NCBI GenBank assembly: GCA_052274345.1
Contig: DAVZGP010000006.1
Span: 1-64,000 of the forward strand
Source: Clostridium_AD sp937920395
GTDB taxonomy: Bacteria; Bacillota; Clostridia; Clostridiales; Clostridiaceae
DNA: 64,000 nt
Direction: 5' to 3'
Every line of letters begins with the position of its first letter. Position 1 is the first letter of the stretch. The notes below the pieces were generated by a model. It ran no database searches, was not told the DNA's origin, and saw only the letters and a list, made by a program, of their open reading frames with translations. This document shows positions 1-8,607 of the stretch, one piece after another. The translations under genes and the position numbers were made by a program.

Positions 1-32
1 GTATTTCCGTCCATAGTTTTCATTTTTCTCAT
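1..32 (-). CDS. nifJ: Pyruvate:ferredoxin (flavodoxin) oxidoreductase, N-terminal start only
   Basis: Only the first ten codons lie in the window, on the minus strand and running off the left edge. They read MRKMKTMDGNT, matching the conserved N-terminus of pyruvate:ferredoxin oxidoreductase (MKTMDGNTAAAH in the family). An AGAAGG ribosome-binding site lies about eight bases upstream of the ATG. The enzyme oxidatively decarboxylates pyruvate to acetyl-CoA and passes electrons to ferredoxin or flavodoxin, and a flavodoxin gene lies just upstream on the same strand, which fits. Assigned from ten residues plus context, so moderately sure. Confidence 0.7.
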   Translation of the reverse strand, partial: MRKMKTMDGN

Positions 33-164
33 TTAATAAGCCTTCTTTCTTAAATAATATTATAAAAATTGTTTAAACGCTTTTATTTAAATTTAAAGTA
101 AGAGTATTTATTAAAATATCTCTATACTTAAAAATAATAACTTTTCACTAGATTTTATGCAAAA

Positions 165-192
165 CTAGCTAACACTTCTCAGCGTTAGCTAG
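165..192. terminator. Hairpin between flavodoxin and nifJ
   Basis: Perfect 9-bp inverted repeat CTAGCTAAC / GTTAGCTAG with a 10-base loop. Read on the minus strand it is followed by TTTTG, so it could end the flavodoxin transcript. It also lies in the nifJ leader, about 130 bases before the start, so an attenuator or operator role is possible. A second weaker arm pair (ATGATGA / TCATCAT) lies next to it at about 195-240. Confidence 0.45.
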
Positions 193-272
193 ACATGATG
201 AACCCTTGTGTTCTAGATATTCTTACGCTTATCTCATCATTTCATAGTTCTACATATTTCTATAAAAAAACC

Positions 273-698
273 TTATTTAACTAAATTTTTTCCCATTTCT
301 TCAGCTTTAACTAATTGTTCATTAGTAGGAGCTTCATTAACTATTAAATTTTGTACAACATTAAATTCATATTCTTTCATTAAACTTACCCATTTACCCA
401 TAAATTCTCCATTGTCCCATCCATAAGATCCAAATAAACCTGTGATTTTATTATTAACTGGAATCAACTTAAACTTGTCAATAAATGGTTGCATTTCCTT
501 TTGATCAATCCTATTATTATCCATTGATGGACTACCAAATGCTACTGCATCTGCATTAGTTACATCTTCAACTGATGCTTCGCTAACTAGTTTAAGTACA
601 ACATCAGCACCTGCATCCTTTGCACCTTTAGCAATATGATTCGCTAAAACTTCAACATTTCCGCCGTTACTCAAGTAAATTATTGTTAATTTTTTCAT
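273..698 (-). CDS. Flavodoxin
   Basis: A 141-residue single-domain flavodoxin, a small FMN-binding electron carrier of the cytoplasm. The N-terminus LTIIYLSNGGNVEVLANHI has the beta1/phosphate-binding-loop layout of the family, with Ser-Asn-Gly-Gly-Asn replacing the usual T/SxTGNT. AVAFGSPSMD gives the 60s FMN loop and GLFGSYGWDNGEFM the 90s loop. The start chosen is the ATG preceded by GGGGTGAT; an in-frame GTG three codons upstream overlaps that Shine-Dalgarno site and is unlikely. It lies directly upstream of nifJ on the same strand, so it may serve as electron acceptor for that enzyme (inference). Family assignment is secure, the partner is not. Confidence 0.88.
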   Translation of the reverse strand: MKKLTIIYLSNGGNVEVLANHIAKGAKDAGADVVLKLVSEASVEDVTNADAVAFGSPSMDNNRIDQKEMQPFIDKFKLIPVNNKITGLFGSYGWDNGEFMGKWVSLMKEYEFNVVQNLIVNEAPTNEQLVKAEEMGKNLVK

Positions 699-967
699 TA
701 CTATCACCCCATGCTTTCATATTAATAGATAGTCTATGTTACAAGTTAATTATACATCAATATGAATAATATTCAAGTTTTTTCGTTATAAATACTACAT
801 TATATTTAAAAATAAAATACTGTATAAACACAATAAGTTAGTGTTATAGCACAGTTTGTCATATAATAGTCTTTAAATGTCATAAAACATTGTTAATATT
901 TTATCATATTTTATTACCCGTTTATTCTCTCCTATAATATAAAAAGAGTGAAGAAATTTTACTTTAT

Positions 968-2041
968 TCATCTTTTCCTGTATTTTTCTATTAGTTCTAC
1001 TATTAAATCAATACTTTTCTCAGTATTACTGTTATTCATTTTCTCAATATATTTATTTCTATCATTATACACCTCTTTAATTTTCACTTCTAAATTTTCA
1101 GGTGTAAGGTCTTCATCTTGAATAACCATACTATACCCACTTTTTTCAAAAGATTTGGCATTAAGTATTTGATCCCCACGACTAGCTTTCGCGGATAGTG
1201 GTATTAATAAATTAGGTTTTCTTAGAGCAAGAAGTTCAAAAATAACATTTGCCCCTGCCCTAGATACTACTATATCTGCACTAGCCAATAAATGAGGTAA
1301 TTCATCTTTTATATAATCAAATTGCTTATATCCATCTTTATTTTGAAGTGACTTATCAATATTACCACTACCACAAATATGAATAACATTATACTCTAAT
1401 ATTAATTTATCGAGCTTTGCCCTTATAACCTCATTTATAATTTTAGATCCTAAACTGCCACCTATAATCATAAGTACTGGCTTTTTACTTTTAAATCCAC
1501 ATATTTGATTACCTTTAGCTTTATTTCCTTCAAACAATTCAGATCTAATAGGATTTCCAGTTACAACACCTTTTCCATTTTTCAATCCTTTTAATGCTTC
1601 AGGAAAAGTTACACATACTTTTGTACAATAAGGAGATACTAATCTATTAGCAAGTCCTGGCGTAATATCACATTCATGTGCGATTACTGGTACTTTGTTA
1701 AAAAATGCAGCAAGCACAACAGGGACAGAAACAAATCCACCTTTTGAAAAAACAATATCAGGTTTTTCCATTTTAATGATTTTTTTTGCCTCAAAAATAC
1801 CTTTAATCACTTTTAAAGGATCCGTAAAATTTTTAAAATCAAAATATCTTCTAAGTTTTCCGCTAGATATCGGAAAATACTTAATATTTTCGCCTTCTAT
1901 TATCTTTCTCTCTATACCTTCCTTTGTGCCAATATATTCAATTTCATAACCTAACATTTTAAGTTTTGGTACAAGTGCAAGATTTGGTGTTACATGTCCC
2001 GCTGAACCTCCACCAGTCATTATTATTTTGTGTTTTTCCAC
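968..2041 (-). CDS. murG: UDP-GlcNAc:lipid I N-acetylglucosaminyltransferase MurG
   Basis: A 357-residue GT28 glycosyltransferase, normal length for MurG. It adds GlcNAc to lipid I on the inner face of the membrane, making lipid II for peptidoglycan. The N-terminal glycine-rich loop TGGGSAGHVTPNLAL (residues 9-23), the FSKGGFVSVPVVLAA segment, the HECDITPGLANR motif and the C-terminal IGGSLGSKIIN and SRAGANVIFELLALRKPNLLIPL nucleotide-binding motifs (the last one quoted in parts by family) are all present. It stands alone here rather than in a division cluster, as is common in clostridia. An imperfect AT-rich hairpin just past the stop may end the transcript. Assignment is secure. Confidence 0.95.
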   Translation of the reverse strand: MEKHKIIMTGGGSAGHVTPNLALVPKLKMLGYEIEYIGTKEGIERKIIEGENIKYFPISSGKLRRYFDFKNFTDPLKVIKGIFEAKKIIKMEKPDIVFSKGGFVSVPVVLAAFFNKVPVIAHECDITPGLANRLVSPYCTKVCVTFPEALKGLKNGKGVVTGNPIRSELFEGNKAKGNQICGFKSKKPVLMIIGGSLGSKIINEVIRAKLDKLILEYNVIHICGSGNIDKSLQNKDGYKQFDYIKDELPHLLASADIVVSRAGANVIFELLALRKPNLLIPLSAKASRGDQILNAKSFEKSGYSMVIQDEDLTPENLEVKIKEVYNDRNKYIEKMNNSNTEKSIDLIVELIEKYRKR

Positions 2042-2261
2042 TTTAACTCTCCTTTTAAAACATGCTTTATTCAGTTTATACTATCTTATTATATACTAAT
2101 TAGAATAAGATGTTCAGTATTTATTAAAACTTTTCTTATCCACAATTTTCTAAACAACTTACGATTTGCAAAATTATCCTTCAATCAACTAATATAAAAA
2201 AAGAGTATACGGTTAAACTACTATCATCAAGTAATCACTAAAATAAAAGGAGGAATTTATT

Positions 2262-2447
2262 ATGGCAAACAGAAACTTAGTACCAGAAGCAAAAGCAGGT
2301 CTTAACAAATTTAAAATGGAAGCAGCTCAAGAAGTAGGAGTTAATTTAACAGAAGGTTACAATGGAGATCTTACTTCAAGACAAAATGGATCAGTAGGCG
2401 GACAAATGGTTAAAAAAATGGTTGAACAGTACGAGAAAAATTTATAA
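2262..2447 (+). CDS. Alpha/beta-type small acid-soluble spore protein (copy 1)
   Basis: A 61-residue DNA-binding spore coat-of-DNA protein. It has the two family signatures: KFKMEAAQEVGV with the GPR germination-protease cleavage context, and the GDLTSRQNGSVGGQMVKKM motif near the C-terminus. In dormant spores such proteins saturate the chromosome, shift it toward A-form and protect it from UV and heat; on germination they are degraded for amino acids. AAAGGAGGAAT is a strong ribosome-binding site. The upstream element ACTATCAT recurs before copies 2 and 4 and is probably part of a forespore (sigma-G type) promoter. First of four tandem copies. Confidence 0.95.
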   Translation: MANRNLVPEAKAGLNKFKMEAAQEVGVNLTEGYNGDLTSRQNGSVGGQMVKKMVEQYEKNL

Positions 2448-2554
2448 TTTAATGTTAAATTTTCCTTATTAACCGTAAAGATTCTATCATATAATTCTAA
2501 TTTATGCGCAATATACTATCATAACAAAAATATATTTAAAAGGAGTGATTAACA

Positions 2555-2740
2555 ATGGCAAATAAAACATTAGTACCACAAGCAAAAGCAGGACTTAACA
2601 AATTTAAAATGGAAGCTGCAAAAGAAGTTGGAGTTAATTTAACAGATGGTTACAATGGCGATCTTACTTCAAGACAAAATGGATCAGTAGGCGGACAAAT
2701 GGTTAAAAAAATGGTTGAACAATACGAGAAAAATTTATAA
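2555..2740 (+). CDS. Alpha/beta-type small acid-soluble spore protein (copy 2)
   Basis: A 61-residue SASP nearly identical to the copies on either side, with the same GPR cleavage region (FKMEAAKEVGVN) and C-terminal GSVGGQMVKKMVEQYEKNL. The upstream stretch from AAGATTCTAT to ATACTATCATAAC is conserved almost base for base before copy 4, so both probably have the same forespore promoter. The ribosome-binding site AAAGGAGTGATTAACA is identical to that of copy 3, pointing to a recent tandem duplication that included the leader. Confidence 0.95.
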   Translation: MANKTLVPQAKAGLNKFKMEAAKEVGVNLTDGYNGDLTSRQNGSVGGQMVKKMVEQYEKNL

Positions 2741-2824
2741 TTTGAACTTCTAATTAATTTGTATATTAAAAATTATCAATTAAAAATTAATTTAACAAAA
2801 AAAATATAAAAGGAGTGATTAACA

Positions 2825-3010
2825 ATGGCAAATAAAACATTAGTACCACAAGCAAAAGCAGGACTTAACAAATTTAAAATGGAAGCTGCAAAAGAAGTTG
2901 GAGTTGATTTAAAAGAAGGTTACAATGGTGACCTTACTTCTAGACAAAATGGATCAGTAGGCGGACAGATGACTAAAAAAATGGTTGAACAGTATGAGAA
3001 AAATTTATAA
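2825..3010 (+). CDS. Alpha/beta-type small acid-soluble spore protein (copy 3)
   Basis: A 61-residue SASP differing from copy 2 at a handful of positions (VDLKEG for VNLTDG, MTKK for MVKK). The first 90 or so bases, including the ribosome-binding site, match copy 2 exactly. Unlike copies 2 and 4 it lacks the conserved promoter-like block; the 80-base gap holds only AT-rich sequence, so it is probably transcribed by read-through from copy 2. A strong terminator follows. Confidence 0.95.
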   Translation: MANKTLVPQAKAGLNKFKMEAAKEVGVDLKEGYNGDLTSRQNGSVGGQMTKKMVEQYEKNL

Positions 3011-3027
3011 TTTAAATTTCTGACATT

Positions 3028-3070
3028 AGTTAAGAGGTATATGCAAGTCATATACCTCTTAACTTTTTAT
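3028..3070 (+). terminator. Rho-independent terminator after SASP copies 1-3
   Basis: A perfect 16-bp stem (arm 3028-3043 AGTTAAGAGGTATATG, arm 3049-3064) with a five-base loop, followed by TTTTTAT on the plus strand. It ends the SASP transcript upstream of copy 4. Confidence 0.88.
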
Positions 3071-3201
3071 TTAGTTTACTTACAAATATTTATTTATGAT
3101 GATTTACTTTCCTAATTTCCCTTGAAGATTCTATTATATATTTCTTATTTCTGCACAAGATACTATCATAACCAAAATAAAATATAGAAGGAGTGATTAA
3201 A

Positions 3202-3384
3202 ATGTCAAACAGACAATTAGTACCTGAAGCTAAAGCTGGATTATATTCATTCAAAATGGAAACTGCAAAAGAATTAGGAGTAAACTTTTCGGATTACAAT
3301 GGAGATTTAACTTCAAGACAATGTGGTTCTGTGGGTGGAGAAATGGTTAAAAAAATGGTAGAACAATACGAAAAAAATTTGTAA
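3202..3384 (+). CDS. Alpha/beta-type small acid-soluble spore protein (copy 4, diverged)
   Basis: A 60-residue SASP, the most diverged of the four (LYSFKMETAKELGVNFSDYNG, with CGSVGGEM replacing NGSVGGQM and thus one cysteine). The ATG after GAAGGAGTGATTAAA is taken as start; an upstream in-frame GTG lies inside the Shine-Dalgarno site. It has its own promoter-like block (AAGATTCTATTATATA...GATACTATCATAAC) shared with copy 2 and its own terminator, so it is an independent forespore transcription unit. Confidence 0.93.
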   Translation: MSNRQLVPEAKAGLYSFKMETAKELGVNFSDYNGDLTSRQCGSVGGEMVKKMVEQYEKNL

Positions 3385-3400
3385 TCAAGAAAATATAATA

Positions 3401-3446
3401 AAATAGTAAGGGCACATAGATTTTAGTCTATGTGCCCTTACTATTT
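3401..3446. terminator. Bidirectional terminator between SASP copy 4 and the recJ fragment
   Basis: A perfect 20-bp inverted repeat (AAATAGTAAGGGCACATAGA and its complement) with a six-base loop. It has T-rich flanks on both strands and sits between convergent genes, so it can serve both. Confidence 0.9.
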
Positions 3447-3516
3447 TATTAACCATTTCATACTTATCTCTCATTTCCATAAATAGAAGATGGTTTATAG
3501 CTCTGAAAGAGATAGT

Positions 3517-5031
3517 TTATCTAAGTTTAAATTCTAAAATTTTAAGTTGAATAGATTTGCGTCCATTATACTCATTGATTTGAGGTGAGAAAATCAAGTC
3601 TAATTTCATTCCTCTAGGGTTTGATAGATAACTCATATATTCTTCTCCATATCTATCTTTTAACATTTCCATAAATTCATCTACCCTATTAAAAAATATT
3701 CCATCAATCGTGTTATTTTCTCCTGGTATCAGGCATTTAATTTTTATTGTATTAGCATTTTTACCTAGAATATCTATTTTTAAAATAGGAATATTTTTTT
3801 CTGCAAGTAATGGTGACGAATTTCCTTTACCAAATGGTTCTAACTGTTCTAACTCATCTATAATTTCATAATTTATTTTACTTAGTTGCATTCTCTGATC
3901 TATTCTTATCTTAGGTATTATATCCTCATCAGTTAATGTACAAATAAAATTTAATTTTTGTCTTAGTTTTTCTATATTTTCTTCTTTTATCGAAAGACCA
4001 GCTGCCATTGGATGGCCTCCAAATTTTTCAAGTAACTCTTTGCATTTTATTAATTCTTCAAACAAATTATATTCTTTTATAGATCTTGCTGAGCCTTTAG
4101 GTGTTTCTTTTCCTTTTGTTAATATTATTGTTGGAACATTAAAAGCTTCCCTAACACGCCCAGCTACAATTCCTGCAATACTTTCATGAATAGTATCCTT
4201 ATAGATTACTAATACTTTATCATTCTTAAAAGTTGAATTATGTATAAGTTCTATAACCTCTTCCACATTTTCTGTAGTCATTTCTTGTCTTTTTTTATTA
4301 AGATCAAATAACGTTTTAGCAAGCTCTTTTGCCCTATTTTCTTCCTCGCATAGGAGTAATTCAACTGATATAGATGCAGATTCTAGCCTTCCAGTAGCAT
4401 TTATACAAGGCCCTATTTGAAAGCCAACGTGATAACACTTAATTTCTTTATCATTAATACTTAGCATTTCCTTTAAACACTTTAATCCAAGATTTTTTGT
4501 ATTAGTTAACATTTCTAAAGCATTTTTAGCAATTATCCTATTCTCATCTACTAAATCCACCACATCACAAATAGTTCCTATCCCAGCAATTTCTATAAAT
4601 TCATTAACAAATTTCATATCAATTCCCATTTTTATAAATAATGCTTGTACAAATTTAAAAGCAATACCTGCACCACATAAATTTTTAAATGGATAATTAC
4701 ATTCCTTTTGTTTGGGATTAATAACAGCATCTGCTGGTGGCAACTTAAACGTTCTTTCCCCAGCTTCATTTTCCTCAAATTGTAGTTCATGATGATCAGT
4801 TACTATAACAATCATGCCTAATTCTTTTGCTAGTTTCACCTGCTCGGTAGCTGCAATTCCATTGTCACAGGTTAAAACCACTTTAAATCCTTCATCATTT
4901 AGTTTTCTTATTCTATCACTATTTATTCCGTAACCTTCATGTTCTCGATCTGGCACATAATATTCTACATTAGCCTCGCAGCGTTTTAATCCCTTATACA
5001 TTATAACGGTACTCGTAACTCCATCAGCATC
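3517..5031 (-). pseudogene. recJ: C-terminal part of the interrupted host recJ
   Basis: This holds about 503 codons of a RecJ-type single-strand-specific 5'-3' exonuclease, beginning at Asp-Ala-Asp-Gly-Val-Thr-Ser-Thr and lacking everything before it. The DHH motif (VTDHHELQF), the DHHA1 region with GGHPMAAGLS and the C-terminal OB-like part are intact. A stop codon lies four codons before the break, inside the inserted element. The first internal ATG is at position 5001, but a product from there would lack motif I (GDYDxDG), whose aspartates bind the catalytic metals, so it should be inactive. The missing N-terminus lies at 54983-55239, on the far side of the 50 kb element. The two parts join in frame. 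Confidence 0.92.
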
Positions 5032-5036
5032 AAAGA

Positions 5037-5047
5037 ATAGTTACTTG
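5037..5047 (-). repeat. Left terminal inverted repeat of the recJ element
   Basis: CAAGTAACTAT on the minus strand, eight bases inside the recJ junction. It matches exactly the inner right-end copy (54891) and with one mismatch the outer right-end copy (54969). Probably a recombinase-binding site. Confidence 0.7.
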
Positions 5048-5048
5048 T

Positions 5049-5884
5049 GATTTTGTACATTATGTCTAAGGCACTGGTATTACAGTTCTCATGCCTATTA
5101 TAGTAGTCAAATTTCATTTAGACAATTATAACTTTATATTTTGATAATAAAACTATTTAAAATTTTCAGGATCTTATTTAAAATGCTAATTAATTAGATA
5201 TAAAATAGACAATATAGACTTCAATTAATGATGCTCTAATATTATCTATTAATTATAGTTTTTTAACTATAATTAATTTTTTATCTTATTTCTTCTAAAA
5301 TTTGTTTAAATATTTTATTAATCAAGTTACATCTTTTAGCTTTTAAGCCCTAATCTATTAACGTAATTTATTATTATCACAATTAATTTATTTTTTCTAA
5401 ATATTTAAATATATTTTAAAATATATCGCTAAAACACCTTGATTCGCTATACGTATAGTGTTAAATTTCAAAAAATATAAAATACATTTGATATTTTATC
5501 AAATGCCAGACTGTTTATAAATATAAAATGCAAAAAAACACTCTAATTTAAAATTGGAGTGTTTTTTTGCACGACCAAAAATCAGACAATCACTGTCAAA
5601 TATATATAGTATTGAAACTTTATAGTTCGAAGGATTTTATTATGATTAACAAAAAAACATTGTGCTACAGAAATTTAAGAGACTTTACTTAAAAATGTTA
5701 CTGCTCAGATAACGTAATACCTGTCGTAGATTCTATTTTACTTTTTAAAATTTTATCGCGTACTTATTTGGAATAAAATTCTGTACATATTGTACATAAA
5801 TTCAATGGGTGGAGTGGTATCAACACTGTTTTTAATTTATATTACTTAATTTTTTAGAATATTTATAATACAGTGACTACCTAT
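5049..5884. other. Long non-coding left end of the element
   Basis: No credible gene was seen in this 0.8 kb AT-rich stretch. It holds a 13-bp hairpin ATTAATTATAGTT / AACTATAATTAAT with a TTTT loop (5248-5277) followed by T-rich sequence, a 9-bp palindrome CATTTGATA / TATCAAATG (5485-5505), and the terminator listed at 5530. In Tn554-type elements such subterminal regions hold recombinase-binding sites, which may apply here. Confidence 0.5.
5530..5570. terminator. Bidirectional terminator near the element's left end
   Basis: GCAAAAAAACACTC pairs with GAGTGTTTTTTTGC across a 13-base loop. T-runs flank both sides, so it would stop transcription leaving the element on the minus strand before it reaches the recJ fragment. 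Confidence 0.75.
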
Positions 5885-6133
5885 TTAATTGTATTGTTTA
5901 TATTTTTTTGTATTTATGTGATCAATAAATGTTTTAATACCTCTACCACCGAATTGTACCCCATAATCGTACCATTTCTTTGAAGTAGCCCAAAGTAATA
6001 TATTGCCTACTCGGAGTTGCCCATTACCTCTTAGGGTTACTTTACAGTATATATTTTCTTTTTCTAATTCTTTTATAACTTCCTTTGTTATTTTTGCTTT
6101 TTCATCACTCATTTCACAGAATCCTAACATCAT
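5885..6133 (-). CDS. Hypothetical small protein
   Basis: An 82-residue protein of unrecognised family. It starts after a very strong AAGGAGGAATTA site (two adjacent ATGs), which supports it being real. The sequence begins with a charged helix (SDEKAKITKEVIKELEKEN) and continues with beta-rich sequence containing WYDYGVQFGGRGIKTFIDHI, suggesting a small alpha/beta fold. No signal peptide or membrane segment. It is the leftmost cargo gene and lies downstream of the CBASS operon, separated by decayed sequence. Function unknown. Confidence 0.55.
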   Translation of the reverse strand: MMLGFCEMSDEKAKITKEVIKELEKENIYCKVTLRGNGQLRVGNILLWATSKKWYDYGVQFGGRGIKTFIDHINTKKYKQYN

Positions 6134-6484
6134 TAATTCCTCCTTATTATAATTTTAATGTTATTATATCAAGTTAGAATTCGTTTTATTTTTTGGGATT
6201 TTGACAATCTAGGAGTAAGTTCTATAGACCTTATAGGGTATGTTGCTTATATTTTCATCTTAGGGTTATTTTGTGGGATTACATATAATTTTATAAAAAA
6301 ATAGCCTGCACTATAATGTACAGGTTTTTCTTAACTAAAGAGAACTTGTAGTCCAGGATACTTCTATCTAATTTCAGCAAAAAAATTGCTATATAAAGAT
6401 TTTTTGAATTAAAACACATTTCATCACAGTATTTAAATAATGAATTACTCTTAGTGGTGAGAAGAAAGTGCCTACATTGTGATC

Positions 6485-6631
6485 TTATTCTTTTATAAAC
6501 ATTATTTTAATATCTATTTTCTCTAAACACTCAGAAAGTGTCATGTGTAAATCATAGTATACTTTTTCTATTCCAGTATCAACAAGTAGAGAGTTTGTTA
6601 CATCTGCTATAACTTTATAATCTTCAATCAT
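6485..6631 (-). pseudogene. Short open frame, probable gene remnant
   Basis: Forty-eight codons (MIEDYKVIADVTNSLL...) with no ribosome-binding site. The open frame continues several codons upstream of the ATG without another start. It directly follows the broken chemotaxis-receptor fragment in a different frame and is probably another piece of decayed sequence. Not recognised. Confidence 0.3.
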
Positions 6632-6658
6632 TCTTGTGTATGGATATTTTATTTCATT

Positions 6659-7075
6659 TTATCCCTCTATTAAATCCTCTTTACTGTTTCCCTTACATAT
6701 AGCTGCTTTAGATAAGCGTATAATATCATCATTTAATTCAATCATCTCATTTTTATAATTAGTAATTGTAGTAGCTGCTTCATTCTTTATTATAAAAGTG
6801 CTTTCGGCTTCGCTTGCCCTTGCTGCTTCAATTACAGCGTTAAGTGCAAGTAAATTTGTCTGCACTGAAATATTATTTATCAATTCGGTTATGTCATTAG
6901 CTTGATTTATGCTACCTTCTAGCTGTTTTATCTTATTTATTACCCCATCAAAAGATTTACTAATGTTATTTAATGATATTATAAGCCCTAGTTGTCCATT
7001 GCTTGTATTTGCGATGCTAGAACGATAGTTTGTAAATGGAATTGAGATAAATGTAGCATATAGATGGTTAATTTT
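6659..7075 (-). pseudogene. Remnant of a methyl-accepting chemotaxis protein
   Basis: An open frame without a start codon encodes the hairpin-tip signature of chemotaxis receptors, NNISVQTNLLALNAVIEAARA, preceded by a coiled-coil-like stretch (SFDGVINKIKQLEGSINQANDITELI). After EAARASEAEST the sequence departs from the family (normally EAGRGFAVVADEVRKLAE) and ends some 50 residues later. The ligand-binding and most of the signalling domain are missing. It is a decayed fragment, probably carried in by an earlier rearrangement. Confidence 0.7.
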
Positions 7076-7177
7076 ATTTTATATCCAATATATTTTAATT
7101 CAATTTCTTTTTTTCACCTTTATAAAATTCCGTAAACACCTGAGATAGTTGAAATATACTCTATAAGTAAAAATATA

Positions 7178-8458
7178 TTATACTTCCCCCTTTTCTATAA
7201 GTAAAGTTTTGCTATATATTTCTTTATAATTATATATACCGGTGTATTCGTAAAGGTTTATATTCCTAAATAGAAAAGATATTTGTCCTAAAAAAAACAC
7301 TAAACTAACAGGTGCTGAAAAAAATAAATGTAGTTGTCCATTTTTTTCTAACAATGTTCTATTATTTAGCACATTTTTTATCTGCTGAGCTAATTTGAAT
7401 GCATGCTCCCCATTAACTACAGATAAATTTCCAGATTTATCAGTAAAACTAAAATTCACCATCTTTTTTACTTTGATATCATTAGCCCCTATGTACTCTT
7501 TAACATCATTAAATATATTTATTGTGGCAGAAATGCATATAGCGATATCATTTGACTGGTTATCAATTTCACTTGACTCTACATCAAACATCTTGTACTC
7601 ATTTTTATTTTCTTCTGTCCATGGCCTCCATGGATTTATTCCACCTATGCCCCTTTGATTAACATAAGCCTTCTTTCCACTTTTTGAACTCAATACAAGT
7701 CCTAAGTAATATGCAATAGTGTAGTGTGCGGAAATATCTATACAGTACTCCACGCTACAGCTCAATGAGTTAGCAAATTCTGAAATCTTATCTTTTATTT
7801 CATTCCATGACATACTATTTTTACATTTTCTCCCATCAAAATATTTAACACAGTCTAGTACATGCTTTTTCTCACACTGTTCAATAACTTCCTCCGTACC
7901 TTTAACCCAGCTACGGACTAAAACCATTACAGGCTTTGCAATTATACTATCTTCCACCGTCATACTATGCGGAGATTCTTTTTCAATAATTGTATCTGAT
8001 AATGCATCTATAGCACGTATTATCTGTTCATGTCCTTCAAAATTAGCTTTTTTTTCAGCATAGGGATTTTCTAGAATGTATGCCTTGAATTTCTTTAGGA
8101 ATCTTTCATAAAAAATATTGTAAAAACTACTTAACTCTACAGCATCCGTACTTCCATGTTTTGTTTCTACTTCAATTATATGGTTTTCCTTTATCTTATG
8201 AATAAATTCTTCCTTGTCGATTTTCGTGACACTTATGGCCGCTTTTATATCCAACTCATTCACTACCATAGCCATAAAACTAATTAAAGAACTTCCCTCT
8301 TCACAATACTTAATAATATAACCTGAAACCTCATCTTGACAGGTCTTAGCAAATGCATATGCCATTGATATCTCTAAAGATGATTTACCTTTTTCACGAC
8401 TTTCTTTATACTTGCTAAAACAATATAATAATACTTCCTTAGGTTCAATAAACGCCAT
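7178..8458 (-). CDS. CBASS effector with C-terminal SAVED domain
   Basis: A 426-residue protein, fourth gene of a type II CBASS operon. The C-terminal half looks like a SAVED domain, which binds cyclic oligonucleotides: FDGRKCKNSMSWNEI, ISAHYTIAYYLGLVL, GGINPWRPW, and near the end LHLFFSAPVSLVFFLGQ followed by NLYEYTG. In known systems binding of the signal made by the CD-NTase switches on the N-terminal effector domain. Here the N-terminal 170-200 residues are mostly helical, and I see no HNH, TIR, protease or membrane motif in them. The toxic activity is therefore unassigned. A 149-base gap separates it from cap3, larger than the other gaps in the operon, so it may also have its own start site. 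Confidence 0.78.
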   Translation of the reverse strand: MAFIEPKEVLLYCFSKYKESREKGKSSLEISMAYAFAKTCQDEVSGYIIKYCEEGSSLISFMAMVVNELDIKAAISVTKIDKEEFIHKIKENHIIEVETKHGSTDAVELSSFYNIFYERFLKKFKAYILENPYAEKKANFEGHEQIIRAIDALSDTIIEKESPHSMTVEDSIIAKPVMVLVRSWVKGTEEVIEQCEKKHVLDCVKYFDGRKCKNSMSWNEIKDKISEFANSLSCSVEYCIDISAHYTIAYYLGLVLSSKSGKKAYVNQRGIGGINPWRPWTEENKNEYKMFDVESSEIDNQSNDIAICISATINIFNDVKEYIGANDIKVKKMVNFSFTDKSGNLSVVNGEHAFKLAQQIKNVLNNRTLLEKNGQLHLFFSAPVSLVFFLGQISFLFRNINLYEYTGIYNYKEIYSKTLLIEKGEV

Positions 8459-8607
8459 TATAATACACCCCTATTTACTTATTCATACAGTAATTTGGTA
8501 ATTTATTCTTTTCACTATTTGTTTTAAATAACTTCATCTATTAGTAAGTTAAATTAAAGAAACTTTCTACTTCTTCCTTAATAATAAATATTATTTCATC
8601 GTAATTA

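Noticed and set aside
2262..3384. Repeated blocks as a CRISPR or minisatellite array
   Set aside because: The repeats are four intact spore-protein genes with irregular gaps.
3517..5001. A stand-alone 494-residue RecJ-like gene starting at the ATG at 5001
   Set aside because: It lacks motif I and the N-terminal domain, has no ribosome-binding site, and open sequence continues upstream to the element boundary. The missing N-terminus is found at 54983-55239, so this is half of a broken gene.
5638..5695. A 14-codon plus-strand frame (MINKKTLCYRNLRDFT) after GAAGGATTTT
   Set aside because: Too short and without other support to be called a gene.
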